Shown one piece after another: positions 1 through 6,802 of a stretch of DNA of 56,815 bases (its first letter is position 1; each line of letters opens with the position of its first letter). Source of the stretch: a virus; IMG/VR virus record IMGVR_UViG_3300033141_001667, positions 1-56,815 of that record; one strand, 5' to 3'. The notes beneath the pieces are model-generated. The model had not been told where the DNA came from. It ran no database searches and saw only the letters and a program-made list of their open reading frames with translations. A program made the position numbers and the translations under genes.

Positions 1-77
1 TCCGTTTTCCCGACTACCGCGGGATGCTTGAGGTGTTCTGTTCGCCCATCCTCTTTTGCAAACCAGTATCCTAGCAT
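1..77 (-). CDS. Partial small phage protein, N-terminus only
   Basis: Cut by the left edge; about 25 codons are visible. It begins MLGYWFAKEDGR and continues through HLKHPAVVGKT. The GYWFA...GRT...PAVVG opening matches my memory of a small conserved phage family of unknown function whose later part lies outside this window. A GGAGG sits four bases before this ATG. Another ATG directly precedes it and overlaps the stop of the upstream gene, so translation is probably coupled. Confidence 0.6.
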   Translation of the reverse strand, partial: MLGYWFAKEDGRTEHLKHPAVVGKT

Positions 78-400
78 CATACCTCCTTTTCAGAGTGGCG
101 ATGTTGCTTCAATCTCTCGTACTCCTCTGCATTCACAGTTTCAACTACAATTGGCATGATTTCGCTGGTTATCTTATTCACTAATCCTTGCCAACCAAAG
201 CGTCTATCATGGATTACTGTAACCATGCGTTCTTTAGGTTGCCATGTAATGCATGTCTGTTCGAGTACGCGGCATTTATACTCACAGACCGTCGCTCGAT
301 CTCCAATGAAGTCCCCCATCTTATCCGAGAGAGTCTTAACATTCTTGGCCTCAATCAGCGCGATAGGTCTACCATTGATCTTAATCTCTGCTGTCAGCAT
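77..400 (-). CDS. Hypothetical phage protein, 107 aa
   Basis: Not recognised. The ATG has a good ribosome site (GAAGGAGGG a few bases upstream) and the stop TGA overlaps the next minus-strand gene. The product is mixed-charge, has no membrane segment and two or three cysteines, and contains a W-Q-P-K/D-R-R-F-G-W central stretch. Its position at the end of the small early-type gene row suggests an accessory or host-takeover protein. That is inference from location only. Confidence 0.65.
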   Translation of the reverse strand: MLTAEIKINGRPIALIEAKNVKTLSDKMGDFIGDRATVCEYKCRVLEQTCITWQPKERMVTVIHDRRFGWQGLVNKITSEIMPIVVETVNAEEYERLKQHRHSEKEV

Positions 401-470
401 TTTGCCCTCCTTCGAGACAGTATAACTGATTTTTCATCCAATGGCAACCTCAACAACTTCTTCTTTTAGC

Positions 471-499
471 TGGACCCAGACAACCAAATATGGTATAAT
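471..499 (+). promoter_or_regulatory. Phage promoter, TGGACC-17-TATAAT family (copy 1)
   Basis: -35-like TGGACC at 471-476, 17-base spacer, TATAAT at 494-499. The surrounding TTTAGCTGGACCCAG context recurs at 10318 and 22024 (see those entries), which makes this a repeated promoter rather than a chance -10 box. No convincing plus-strand gene follows, so it may drive a noncoding transcript. Confidence 0.7.
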
Positions 500-505
500 A
501 TAGGT

Positions 506-702
506 GTCGAAAATTTGCCTATTTCTGCCATTTCACCCACCATTTCGCTCATAATATTTAGAAAATATTTTGTTGCCCTCCAATGTTGTCACATGTTGTC
601 ATGTTTCGCCTATTGTATGATGCTCTTACTACCCGCCGACGGTGTTTCACGCCGACGGGCAGTGTTCGGAGGTTAGGCGCTTTCGCGCTGTATTATTTTT
701 TA
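506..702 (+). ncRNA. Candidate small RNA between promoter and terminator
   Basis: Predicted start is about 506, just after the TGGACC/TATAAT promoter; predicted end is about 702, after a GGCGC-TTTC-GCGC stem followed by TATTATTTTTT. About 195 nt. The interior has a GC-rich hairpin at 632-659 and a TTTCGCCTATT segment at 604-614 that resembles the 9-base repeats at 2337. The only plus-strand reading frame here has no ribosome site and unconvincing composition. The 632-659 hairpin pairs better on the minus strand, where it could terminate the 700-1020 gene, so the RNA itself is unproven. Confidence 0.4.
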
Positions 703-1020
703 GAAATTTTTGATAATCACTCCACCGTCAAATTCAATAACGCTAGTTTGATCTCGAAGCCATTCAAGGGCACTTTCTTCTGTTTCGTCGCAATCTTCGT
801 CTCCGTATATTTCACAGTCACCCAATTCTGGTTCATATCCGTACTCTTTCGCGGCCTCAAGCGCTGACGTGTATTCACTGTAATAACAATAGAGTTCGAG
901 AACGTCAAGTTCTTTGTTGCAATCGTCCTCAAATTCGATCAACCAATCATACAGCGCATTCAATCCCTCATATGAGAAATAGTTTCTCCCCATATCTTGG
1001 TGCGTTACGTTGTGTTTCAT
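700..1020 (-). CDS. Conserved phage acidic protein, 106 aa
   Basis: A very acidic protein with the order YFSYEGLNALYDWL near the N-terminus, then DVLELYCYYSEYTSALEAAKEYGY, and an end reading TSVIEFDGGVIIKNF. I recognise this pattern as a widespread phage protein family, sometimes placed near antirestriction proteins, but no function is established to my knowledge. AGGAGG precedes the ATG. The acidic, DNA-mimic-like composition would fit an inhibitor of a DNA-binding host protein; that is speculation. Confidence 0.75.
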   Translation of the reverse strand: MKHNVTHQDMGRNYFSYEGLNALYDWLIEFEDDCNKELDVLELYCYYSEYTSALEAAKEYGYEPELGDCEIYGDEDCDETEESALEWLRDQTSVIEFDGGVIIKNF

Positions 1021-1032
1021 GCTGACCTCCTA

Positions 1033-1281
1033 TCATTTCTCATATCGTTCCTCTACCGTTTTTTCGGCACAGCCAGTCCCTTCTGGGCATAGCCCCCAAG
1101 TATCCCACCATTTATCAACGCTCTCATATAATGGAATTTCAAAAGGGATGTTGTATCCCCGCCCACAGCAACCACAGCGGAAGCCATCATAATGAACCAT
1201 GGGCCGACCGGTACGCTTCCATTGATAGCGCCTTCAGGCATAGCGCATATGCCAGATGAGAGAACTACATCTCCAATTCAT
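1033..1281 (-). pseudogene. Small zinc-ribbon-like gene interrupted by in-frame TGA
   Basis: A strong ribosome site (AAGGAGG, 7 bases) precedes ATG at 1281, but codon 16 is TGA (1234-1236). The same frame then stays open for 66 codons and reads like a real protein: GRPMVHYDGFRCGCCGRGYN, followed by WWDTWGLCPEGTGCAEK. Paired cysteines (CGCCG and CPEGTGC) suggest a zinc-binding fold. Either the gene is broken by one nonsense mutation, translation restarts at the internal ATG in RPMVHYDG, or TGA is read through. Confidence 0.5.
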
Positions 1282-1298
1282 TCTTTGCCTCCTTAGTT

Positions 1299-1652
1299 CT
1301 ATGATTCATCCTGAAGAGGGAAACACATGTTTCCACCCGTCTCCACGTATAGGTTAGCCGCACAGTACGTACTGACATCGATCAGTTCTTTTGGCAAGTC
1401 GGAAGCCGTCATCTTGGCCACCCACTCTTCATGTCCTGCCGCAGCCAATTCTTTCGACGCATACGTTTCAACAATGATCAGCTCTCCATCATTGTATCTT
1501 GGATGTGCAACTGCCGTCTCAAACGGATCGGCGCTATCAGAAACGGCGGCAGTAGATATGTAAAAACGAATGTCGTCTTCGTCATCATACCTTCCAACAA
1601 CCCGTTCCTCATAATTGCACGCCATGTTGAGAAAACCAAATAGATTATTCAT
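1299..1652 (-). CDS. Conserved phage protein, 117 aa
   Basis: Begins MNNLFGFLNMACNYEERVV and contains the block DPFETAVAHPRYNDGELIIV followed by HEEWVAKMTASDLPKEL. This N-YEERV / ETAV-HP-YN / W-V-MT arrangement is one I recognise from many phage genomes as an uncharacterised family. AGGAGG lies a few bases before the ATG. No membrane segment or catalytic motif is visible. Its place in a run of small minus-strand genes suggests an early accessory role. Confidence 0.7.
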   Translation of the reverse strand: MNNLFGFLNMACNYEERVVGRYDDEDDIRFYISTAAVSDSADPFETAVAHPRYNDGELIIVETYASKELAAAGHEEWVAKMTASDLPKELIDVSTYCAANLYVETGGNMCFPLQDES

Positions 1653-1680
1653 CGTCTTACCTCCTTAATGTGCAAATTAT

Positions 1681-1914
1681 TCATGCCTCAACTCTCTTTG
1701 GTACAAGACAGAGCCTTGGTATTTCTATTTCCATCGGGCAAATGGCAAGTTGTGCTTCATCGATCACATCATACCACTTTGGCCCATTAGTCCAATGAAT
1801 TTCTATATCATCCCGCCATTTTTCAGCGTGTTTCAAGACTAGAAGGAATCTAGTATTCGGGAATGCTCCATCTAGTCGCTGTTGGATCTTAGTCATTGTC
1901 TGTTTGCGGGTCAT
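1681..1914 (-). CDS. Hypothetical phage protein, 77 aa
   Basis: The start is set at 1914 (MTRKQTMTKIQQ) because GAAGGAGG lies at the right distance before it; an upstream ATG at 1938 lacks such a site. The middle reads RFLLVLKHAEKWRDDIEIHWTNGP, faintly like LPD-type domains (strand plus W-x-D/N-G-P) found in large polyvalent phage proteins. That resemblance is weak. A sigma70-like promoter at 1937-1965 lies directly upstream. Confidence 0.6.
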   Translation of the reverse strand: MTRKQTMTKIQQRLDGAFPNTRFLLVLKHAEKWRDDIEIHWTNGPKWYDVIDEAQLAICPMEIEIPRLCLVPKRVEA

Positions 1915-1936
1915 GCTAACCTCCTTCAGATAATCC

Positions 1937-1965
1937 ACTATATCACACTTTTTCGCCGGTGTCTA
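1937..1965 (-). promoter_or_regulatory. Sigma70-like promoter for 1681-1914
   Basis: Read on the minus strand: TAGACA (1965-1960), 17-base spacer, TATAGT (1942-1937). A TAGGCGAAA element lies about 25 bases further upstream (1988-1997), like the tandem repeats at 2337-2363. Confidence 0.6.
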
Positions 1966-2070
1966 TAGCTTTCATGTTCTTTGAAGATTTCGCCTAGTTA
2001 GGTTCACAGATGTTGGGAATCGCATAAGTAGACACATCGTGTATAGTTGCAGTATTTTCAGCATTTCCTA

Positions 2071-2100
2071 TGTAAGAAATATCAACCAGTATTTCTTACA
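2071..2100. terminator. 10-bp perfect inverted repeat after gene 2103-2333
   Basis: TGTAAGAAAT (2071-2080) and ATTTCTTACA (2091-2100) are perfect inverted repeats around a 10-base loop, three bases after the stop of the 2103-2333 gene. An AT-rich hairpin without a U-run: a weak terminator, RNA stabiliser or operator. Confidence 0.45.
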
Positions 2101-2102
2101 TT

Positions 2103-2333
2103 TCACCTCTCTATCTGTGATAATTGAAGCATATTAAGCGCCTTGGCTAATTCGCCGTTACTGTTAGTTTTCCACTTTCGTAATTGTTCCAATGTTACAA
2201 GTGGCTCGATTTCGCTGAAGATGTTAGCTTTCAGCCATTCTCTTGCTTGATTTCGCCCGTATATAGGGCAGTGGTCGGGAAGATGCCCGTCTCGTATTCG
2301 ATATTTTGTCGGGAAGTGATCGAATTCGCCCAC
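2103..2333 (-). CDS. Hypothetical phage protein, 76 aa
   Basis: Unrecognised. The only usable start is GTG at 2333, with a poor ribosome site; the frame remains open upstream through the CCTATTTCG repeats until a TGA, with no start codon there. Contains RIRDGHLPDHCPIYGRNQAREWLK and a C-terminal helix-rich part resembling a small helix-turn-helix (LVTLEQLRKW...GELAKALNML). Possibly a DNA-binding regulator, with low certainty. Confidence 0.5.
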   Translation of the reverse strand: MGEFDHFPTKYRIRDGHLPDHCPIYGRNQAREWLKANIFSEIEPLVTLEQLRKWKTNSNGELAKALNMLQLSQIER

Positions 2334-2336
2334 GAT

Positions 2337-2363
2337 CCTATTTCGCCTATTTCGCCTATTTCG
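2337..2363. repeat. Three tandem copies of CCTATTTCG
   Basis: Exact 9-base units at 2337-2345, 2346-2354 and 2355-2363, directly upstream of the minus-strand start at 2333. Related single copies (TTTCGCCTA) occur at 604 and 1988. Possibly protein-binding iterons. Confidence 0.75.
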
Positions 2364-2466
2364 CCTAGGCTCAGACTCGACTCAGGCTCAGCTATTGGTC
2401 ATCAACTATGTCGGCCACTTCATAGTCTAGCATAGTCTATATTATATGGCATTCTATCGCTACCTA

Positions 2467-2664
2467 TTACTTCTTGGCATAAAATGAACGATCCGTGAAC
2501 CTAGCTGCTAGCTTATTGGCGAATTGCTTTGCCTGTGATAACGTATCAAAGCAAGCAATCTCGCGCTCTGTGCCGTTGCGTGATTCAATCACAACGGCAC
2601 AAGCAATGCGAACTCCTTGCAAGTATTCTGGTTGGCTTCTGTCTCCAAACATATAATAAGGCAT
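2467..2664 (-). CDS. Hypothetical small phage protein, 65 aa
   Basis: Starts MPYYMFGDRSQPEYL with AAAGGGGGTG upstream, and ends in a basic tail (RFTDRSFYAKK). The centre alternates strand-like and helical residues: ACAVVIESRNGTEREIACFD then TLSQAKQFANKLAAR. No known family comes to mind. It lies in the same minus-strand row as its neighbours but is separated from the next gene by about 70 bases. Confidence 0.6.
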   Translation of the reverse strand: MPYYMFGDRSQPEYLQGVRIACAVVIESRNGTEREIACFDTLSQAKQFANKLAARFTDRSFYAKK

Positions 2665-2735
2665 TCTGTCACCCCCTTTTCGATCTCTGATTCCCCCCGG
2701 AGGACGTCAACCTCCAAGGAGGAAATTGGATACAC

Positions 2736-2843
2736 TCACTTGGCTTTCTTCTTCTTCTTCTTCTGGTATCCATCACAACGGGCACAATTGTCGTTGCTTC
2801 CACACACGTCCCAGTACTTACAGCTTCTCTTCGTGGTGTTCAT
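2736..2843 (-). CDS. Tiny cysteine-rich zinc-binding-like protein, 35 aa
   Basis: ATG at 2843 follows GAGAGGT. The first two thirds contain four cysteines (CKYWDVC...CARC) and the tail is a run of lysines. The C-x5-C-x5-C-x2-C layout fits a miniature zinc knuckle. The poly-lysine end comes from repeated AAG codons. Unrecognised; could bind nucleic acid. Confidence 0.55.
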   Translation of the reverse strand: MNTTKRSCKYWDVCGSNDNCARCDGYQKKKKKKAK

Positions 2844-2917
2844 ACTTGACCTCTCTTGCTCTTAGATACTCTGCAAGCTCCTACACCACAGCTGCAGCAT
2901 AGGGGCTCAAGGTGGGG

Positions 2918-3097
2918 CTAAATGGTAGCCCGATATAGGCCAGGGCACCATATTGGGTCGGGTTGTATAGCTTTGTGATCTTCACACCATTGTTTGAACC
3001 GTTGTAACGTGGGCAGCTCTGAACATCCGATACACTTGTCCCCAAACTTGCCACAGTAATAACTGGTACAGCATGACGGGTAACGTCGTTCTTCCAT
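2918..3097 (-). CDS. Cysteine-rich phage protein, 59 aa
   Basis: The strong GGAGGAGG upstream of ATG 3097 picks this frame over the longer overlapping one. Product: MEERRYPSCCTSYYCGKF, then GDKCIGCSELPTLQRFKQWC, and WCPGLYRAT near the end. Six or more cysteines with C-G-K-x5-C-x2-C spacing suggest a zinc or metal site. I recognise the C-x2-C-P/E-L...FK-W...P-DP-IW motif order from small phage proteins of unknown function. Confidence 0.65.
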   Translation of the reverse strand: MEERRYPSCCTSYYCGKFGDKCIGCSELPTLQRFKQWCEDHKAIQPDPIWCPGLYRATI

Positions 3098-3121
3098 TGT
3101 TCCCTCCTCCGAAAGGTAATG

Positions 3122-3601
3122 CTATTCTTTCTTAACGCCCAACTCCTGCCGGAACTCAGCACGAGTCATTGGTCGATTTGCTTTCTCGTACACTCCTTCA
3201 CGCTGTCTGAATGCCTGAAATCGTGGTTGTCCGTTACTTGCGTCGTGGTCATATGGTTCGCCGACCATGAACCCATCTCGCACCCATATTGCCGGGGGGA
3301 GTACATTCAAACCGTAGTCGTATTCCTCCTCGGTAGTCTCATCCCATGCGATGGGCGTATGCTGTCGCTCTGCAATCTGTTTGCATAACTCGTCAAGGGT
3401 CATGACTACGGCACCGGGATTCTCTTCAATGCATTCCGCGACAGTCTTCTCACCATATATCATTCGCCCGGTGAACGGGTGAACGATGTTGATAGCCTGA
3501 TTTTGGCCTGGTATGGCTACGCAGTGCGTGCAGTCGTTGATACTGATCTCGCGCTCCGCCTGGACTAGCTTCTCCACTTTCTTCGCTGTCTTGTCTGTCA
3601 T
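3122..3601 (-). CDS. DUF1419-like phage protein, about 159 aa
   Basis: The C-terminal half contains LPPAIWVRDGFMVGEPYDHD and then GQPRFQAFRQREGVYEKANR, which matches what I know of DUF1419 proteins on plasmids and phages (function unknown). The N-terminal half carries a strand-rich segment (HCVAIPGQNQAINIVHPFTG). Start chosen at 3601 (MTDKTAKK); ATGs at 3622 and 3634 in the same frame are possible, none with an ideal ribosome site. It follows the radC-like gene by a few bases, so the two are likely cotranscribed. Confidence 0.6.
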   Translation of the reverse strand: MTDKTAKKVEKLVQAEREISINDCTHCVAIPGQNQAINIVHPFTGRMIYGEKTVAECIEENPGAVVMTLDELCKQIAERQHTPIAWDETTEEEYDYGLNVLPPAIWVRDGFMVGEPYDHDASNGQPRFQAFRQREGVYEKANRPMTRAEFRQELGVKKE

Positions 3602-3635
3602 GCTTTCATCAGCTCCCTTCATAGTAGCCTGCATC

Positions 3636-4103
3636 CTACATCAACCCATTCGCCTTCATTGATAGGTGTTTGCCATTTGGCGCCAAGATAATGTGGTCCA
3701 GCACTCGGATTCCGAGAATCTCCCCAGCCTTTACAAGTCGTTTCGTCATTGCTATATCCTCCGGGCTTGCTTCCAGCCTACCAGAAGGATGATTATGCGC
3801 GAGGATGATTGCGGCCGCTCGGTCAACTATCACATCTGCAAACACTTCTCGCGGGTGAACTTGGTTACTATCCAGAAGCCCAAGAGTTACAATTCTTGCC
3901 GGACTATTTGGCTTGTTCGCACCATTGAGAGATAGGACCGCAAATGCTTCTTGCTTCAAGCTGCGGATTACCTCGAAGCACGAGAGCGTGTCTTCGGCGT
4001 CGCGGATAACCTTCTCGGTTGTCGGTGTGGGCTCTTTCACTTCACTGCACCATACGGCGCAACCGTTGACGAGCAGTTCAACCTTTGTGCTTGTCTCTTT
4101 CAT
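3636..4103 (-). CDS. radC: RadC-like JAB/MPN domain protein
   Basis: JAB-family metalloprotease fold of the RadC type. The zinc signature is intact: HNHPSG at residues 103-108 (H103, H105) followed by D116 in EASPEDIAMT, and an upstream glutamate-containing strand. Known RadC proteins are about 220 aa; this one, 155 aa, lacks the usual N-terminal helix-hairpin-helix region. Phage and plasmid versions are common beside antirestriction genes, although the biochemical role is unsettled. Start ATG 4103 overlaps the stop of the preceding gene (TAATG), implying translational coupling. Confidence 0.88.
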   Translation of the reverse strand: MKETSTKVELLVNGCAVWCSEVKEPTPTTEKVIRDAEDTLSCFEVIRSLKQEAFAVLSLNGANKPNSPARIVTLGLLDSNQVHPREVFADVIVDRAAAIILAHNHPSGRLEASPEDIAMTKRLVKAGEILGIRVLDHIILAPNGKHLSMKANGLM

Positions 4104-4513
4104 TATTCAGTCACTGCCCTGAACTCCGGCTCGTTAAACGCCTTGTCATTTTCTCCGAACATCAGATATCTGTTGTGCGCTGCTATTTCTGCCGTCGTCA
4201 TTCCTTCGTACAGAAAGCGTCCGTTCGCACAGTTTGACTTCACCTGATTGATAAGCGCTTCGATCTCAAGCCCTTTCATTTGTGCCCTTTCATATATCGT
4301 TTGCATTGTTGCCGCATACCGTATACGTGCATATCCATACGTTCCATCGCGCCGTTTGCTGGGGGATTGCACAAAACTAAACGCTACAAGTCCACCCGCT
4401 CGACAATGCCCCTTGCGATATGATAACGGCCCTCTAGCCTCATTTAATCCAAAGGCTGCTATTGCATCTGTAACGTGTAACTCTGCTTGCTCGCGCGTAT
4501 ACTTATATTGCAT
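4103..4513 (-). CDS. Hypothetical phage protein, 136 aa
   Basis: Not recognised. A soluble alpha/beta protein with a basic centre (SPSKRRDGTYGYARIRYAATM) and an acidic end. AGGAGGAAC precedes the ATG. It is coupled to the RadC-like gene by a one-base stop/start overlap, so the pair may act together, but nothing in the sequence states how. Confidence 0.65.
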   Translation of the reverse strand: MQYKYTREQAELHVTDAIAAFGLNEARGPLSYRKGHCRAGGLVAFSFVQSPSKRRDGTYGYARIRYAATMQTIYERAQMKGLEIEALINQVKSNCANGRFLYEGMTTAEIAAHNRYLMFGENDKAFNEPEFRAVTE

Positions 4514-4536
4514 TGTTCCTCCTACTTTATTCTGGC

Positions 4537-4782
4537 TTATCCCCTCAGATCTTCAGCTTGTTCTAATAGTTTTACCCTTGTTTCGGCATCGTATACTTGA
4601 TCCATATACAGAGCCCAAATAAAATCATCTAGGTCATCTAGGGTTATAATAGGTTCGCCGTCTGCATTGAGGTCCGACACTTGCCCTCTGTTGTTTTCTT
4701 CGTAGACTGTATATAGTCGCCTGCTACCAGTGTCCCCATTTTCGTAATATGTCTCTGCTCCGTAGAATCTATGATCTTTCAT
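4537..4782 (-). CDS. Hypothetical acidic phage protein, 81 aa
   Basis: Starts MKDHRFYGAETYYENGDTG with AAGGAGG upstream. The second half is strongly acidic (ITLDDLDDFIWALYMDQVYD). No catalytic or metal motif. Sits between two tiny genes and the 4103-4513 gene in one minus-strand run that begins at the promoter near 5139. Confidence 0.6.
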   Translation of the reverse strand: MKDHRFYGAETYYENGDTGSRRLYTVYEENNRGQVSDLNADGEPIITLDDLDDFIWALYMDQVYDAETRVKLLEQAEDLRG

Positions 4783-4803
4783 TTTAACCTCCTTTTAGAC
4801 GAG

Positions 4804-4941
4804 TTAGAACTCTTCGTCTAGCGCTATTTGTACTGCATCAATGCCTTGTGTAATTGCAGCACGCACTATCTCGCTCTCTAATGCTAGTGCCGGATCGATT
4901 GTTTTGCTTATACATATTGCGACAAATTCATTTTGTGTCAT
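4804..4941 (-). CDS. Tiny hypothetical protein, 45 aa
   Basis: Begins MTQNEFVAICISKTIDPALA; mostly helical. The ATG overlaps the stop of the upstream 55-aa gene (ATGA), a typical coupled phage arrangement, and GTGTGAGGG lies upstream. Small phage proteins opening M-T-x-N/D-E-F-I/V are common and uncharacterised. Confidence 0.55.
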   Translation of the reverse strand: MTQNEFVAICISKTIDPALALESEIVRAAITQGIDAVQIALDEEF

Positions 4942-5105
4942 GCCCTCACACCTTTGAGAGGGTATAGCCCGAATTCCTGCCCTTGTGCAACTACAATATA
5001 GCCATCTTCAAATGGGGCGTTACAGATGTACCATAAGCCACCCGATCGTACAGCCGCCCTTCTTGCTGCCCTCACTGCTTCTCCAATTGTTTTGTAGACT
5101 ATCAT
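4938..5105 (-). CDS. Tiny hypothetical protein, 55 aa
   Basis: Begins MIVYKTIGEAVRAARRAAVR and ends GQEFGLYPLKGVRA. CGGAGGTAGG precedes the ATG by about 9 bases. First gene of the minus-strand row after the promoter at 5139-5166. The sequence alternates helix (EAVRAARRAAVRSG) and strands (LWYICNAP, GYIVVAQ), like a compact alpha/beta fold. Function unknown. Confidence 0.6.
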   Translation of the reverse strand: MIVYKTIGEAVRAARRAAVRSGGLWYICNAPFEDGYIVVAQGQEFGLYPLKGVRA

Positions 5106-5138
5106 TTTTGCCACCTACCTCCGATCTTTGATATCCTT

Positions 5139-5166
5139 ACTATACACATCGACAAGCGCAATACAA
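5139..5166 (-). promoter_or_regulatory. Promoter of the leftward early gene row
   Basis: Minus strand: TTGTAT (5166-5161), 16-base spacer, TATAGT (5144-5139). It lies 34 bases before the first gene of the leftward row and back to back with the plus-strand region leading to 5298. Confidence 0.55.
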
Positions 5167-5255
5167 GTGACAACAGTTACCAAACAACTGGGACACCCGG
5201 CACCAATACAACGGGACAGACGCAAGCTGATAACTAGCTAAAACAAGCTATAACT

Positions 5256-5284
5256 TGACAAAGATTGACTAAAAGCTGACAAAA
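5256..5284. repeat. TGAC(A/T)AAA direct repeats, about 10-bp spacing
   Basis: TGAC-containing units begin at 5256, 5266 and 5277 (TTGACAAAGA, TTGACTAAAA, GCTGACAAAA), one helical turn apart, just before the probable small terminase gene. They may be a regulator binding site or small-terminase recognition repeats. Confidence 0.45.
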
Positions 5285-5297
5285 TATAGGAGAAATA

Positions 5298-5756
5298 ATG
5301 GCAACAAAGATCAATTGGACTGAAGCCGAGCGCGAGTATGTGCAGAGTAAACAACCTAAAACACTGAGCGAGATTGCTTCAATGTATAATGTATCGGAGA
5401 GGTCTTGTCACAGGCATTCGACCGAGGGAGAATGGGTTCGTAAGAGGCGGGAGTTTTGGAGTGCGGCAGCGGAGGCAACGAGACTTCTAGCAGTTAACCG
5501 TCAAGCAGAAGCTAATATAGATTCTTTAAAGATAGTAGAAACTATAACTTCTGATCTGTCTGCCATTGCCGATGAGATTGTAGTTGAACTAGCAACACGG
5601 GACCTCACTAACATACGCTCTGACGAGCTTATCAATATGCTGCCAAGAGTCTCAAACGCAGTGGACAAGGGTGTTAGGGCGATTTCATTCTTGAAAGGTG
5701 GACCGGATTCTCGCCAAGAACGCAGTTTTGCAGATCTCGCAAACAAGGCTAGATAA
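5298..5756 (+). CDS. terS: Probable small terminase subunit
   Basis: 152 aa with an N-terminal helix-turn-helix (TLSEIASMYNVSERSCHRHS, about residues 22-41) followed by a basic stretch (WVRKRREFW) and a long helical oligomerisation-type region. This architecture fits phage small terminases, which recognise the packaging site and load the large subunit. AGGAG precedes the ATG. It is unusually far (4.7 kb) from the large terminase gene at 10510. It could instead be a transcription regulator; the DNA-binding part is the secure element. Confidence 0.65.
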   Translation: MATKINWTEAEREYVQSKQPKTLSEIASMYNVSERSCHRHSTEGEWVRKRREFWSAAAEATRLLAVNRQAEANIDSLKIVETITSDLSAIADEIVVELATRDLTNIRSDELINMLPRVSNAVDKGVRAISFLKGGPDSRQERSFADLANKAR

Positions 5757-5950
5757 GGCCAGATAACACATCAGAAAATGCCCTTTACTGATCCCGTGCA
5801 AGCACATTTTAATATAAGCAAGCCTACCCCAGGTAAAACAGGGAGCAAATCCGCCGTGAGTGAGCGCCCCCACAAATATCACGACCTCTCCCAGGATTTT
5901 TCTATTAGAATTCCCTATATTCTCCTCTAGTATTCATCCCATCGTTATGT

Positions 5951-5956
5951 TATAAT
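5951..5956 (+). promoter_or_regulatory. Extended -10 promoter before 5997
   Basis: TGTTATAAT (TGn plus TATAAT at 5951-5956) without a good -35 box. It lies 40 bases upstream of the 5997 gene and would serve the row of tiny plus-strand genes. Confidence 0.5.
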
Positions 5957-5996
5957 GAGAGCGCAATAGCAGTTATAGATGCAAAAAGGAGGAGCA

Positions 5997-6245
5997 ATGA
6001 GTATCGAAACTTCAGATCGTTACGCCGCTATGGGAATTCCTCATCCAGATCCGGAAACCATGTGTTTGGGTTTATGTGAAGGGACCGGATGGGTTCCTAT
6101 CAACGCAGACAAACCAAACGATGACGTTGGCCCGTGGCATGACTTGTGGCTTATGGCTGATGAAAGCGGACCAGCGGACGAACTAGGGTATCACTTCGTT
6201 CTATGCCCGACGTGCAATGGTACGGGACTGAGAGACTCACAATAG
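5997..6245 (+). CDS. Small zinc-finger-like phage protein, 82 aa
   Basis: Start set at ATG 5997 because AAGGAGGAGC is immediately upstream. Two CxxxC-type knuckles, CLGLCEGTGWVP near residue 25 and CPTCNGTGLR at the end, copy the C-x2-C-x-G-x-G pattern of DnaJ zinc fingers. I recognise this as a common small phage family; a function is not established. Confidence 0.65.
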   Translation: MSIETSDRYAAMGIPHPDPETMCLGLCEGTGWVPINADKPNDDVGPWHDLWLMADESGPADELGYHFVLCPTCNGTGLRDSQ

Positions 6246-6356
6246 GGGTGATGGAGAGTTTGAGGTCACACTGACCATAAACGTCGCAAGATTGATCACA
6301 AGCGGCTATGGTTTCATCGACGGGCAAAGTAGAATGAACCCAAGGAGGATGACGGG

Positions 6357-6605
6357 ATGAGGGAGCCAGGATCACCGACACAGGAGCAGATGTTGCGATA
6401 CTTGGTGGCGCGAGGCCATACGCAAGTAGCAGCACACGGACGAGCGCCCTGGCTTAGCGCTTCCCGTGCCCTCGTGCGTCGAGGGCTTGCCAACTCTTGG
6501 AGAACTGGATGGTACGCACCAACTGAGGAGGGCAAGCAATGGGTGAAGGACAATCCAAGCTCGCAACATAAGGAGACTTTCGTTGCAAGTGAAGGAGTGA
6601 GATGA
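6357..6605 (+). CDS. Small winged-helix-like protein, 82 aa
   Basis: Basic protein with repeated helix segments (PTQEQMLRYLVARG, LSASRALVRRGLANS) followed by a strand pair (WRTGWYAPTEEGKQW), the layout of a winged helix. AAGGAGGATGACGGG precedes the ATG. Probably DNA-binding. Its stop overlaps the start of the next gene (GATGA). Confidence 0.5.
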   Translation: MREPGSPTQEQMLRYLVARGHTQVAAHGRAPWLSASRALVRRGLANSWRTGWYAPTEEGKQWVKDNPSSQHKETFVASEGVR

Positions 6606-6802
6606 AGATAGCGAAAGAGATTGACCAGTTGCTTGCAACGAACGGATTGTATCCGGTAGATCGAATCGGAATAGCCGCGCCGTTAATCTCCGCGAAGCTG
6701 GAGCCGATAGTTGAAATACTAAAAGAGGCGCGTAACGCAGAAAGTGCCAGGGATATGTGGGAAGATGTTGGGTCTGCCCTCGCCCTATTCGAGGAGGAAT
6801 GA
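6602..6802 (+). CDS. Hypothetical helical protein, 66 aa
   Basis: Starts MKIAKEIDQLLATNG and is nearly all helical, with an acidic end. ATG overlaps the previous stop, GTGAAGGAGTG is upstream, and its own stop overlaps the next start. No family recognised. Part of a tightly coupled string of tiny genes. Confidence 0.55.
   Translation: MKIAKEIDQLLATNGLYPVDRIGIAAPLISAKLEPIVEILKEARNAESARDMWEDVGSALALFEEE

Noticed and set aside
583-867. Plus-strand gene opposite 700-1020
   Set aside because: No ribosome site; composition follows the minus-strand gene and the terminator region.
2736-2843. Poly-lysine tail as sequencing error
   Set aside because: The AAG repeat is clean and in frame; it does not by itself show an error.
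6248-6359. Small frame reading GDGEFEVTLTINVARLITSG
   Set aside because: Protein-like text but no start codon or ribosome site; could only be a remnant.
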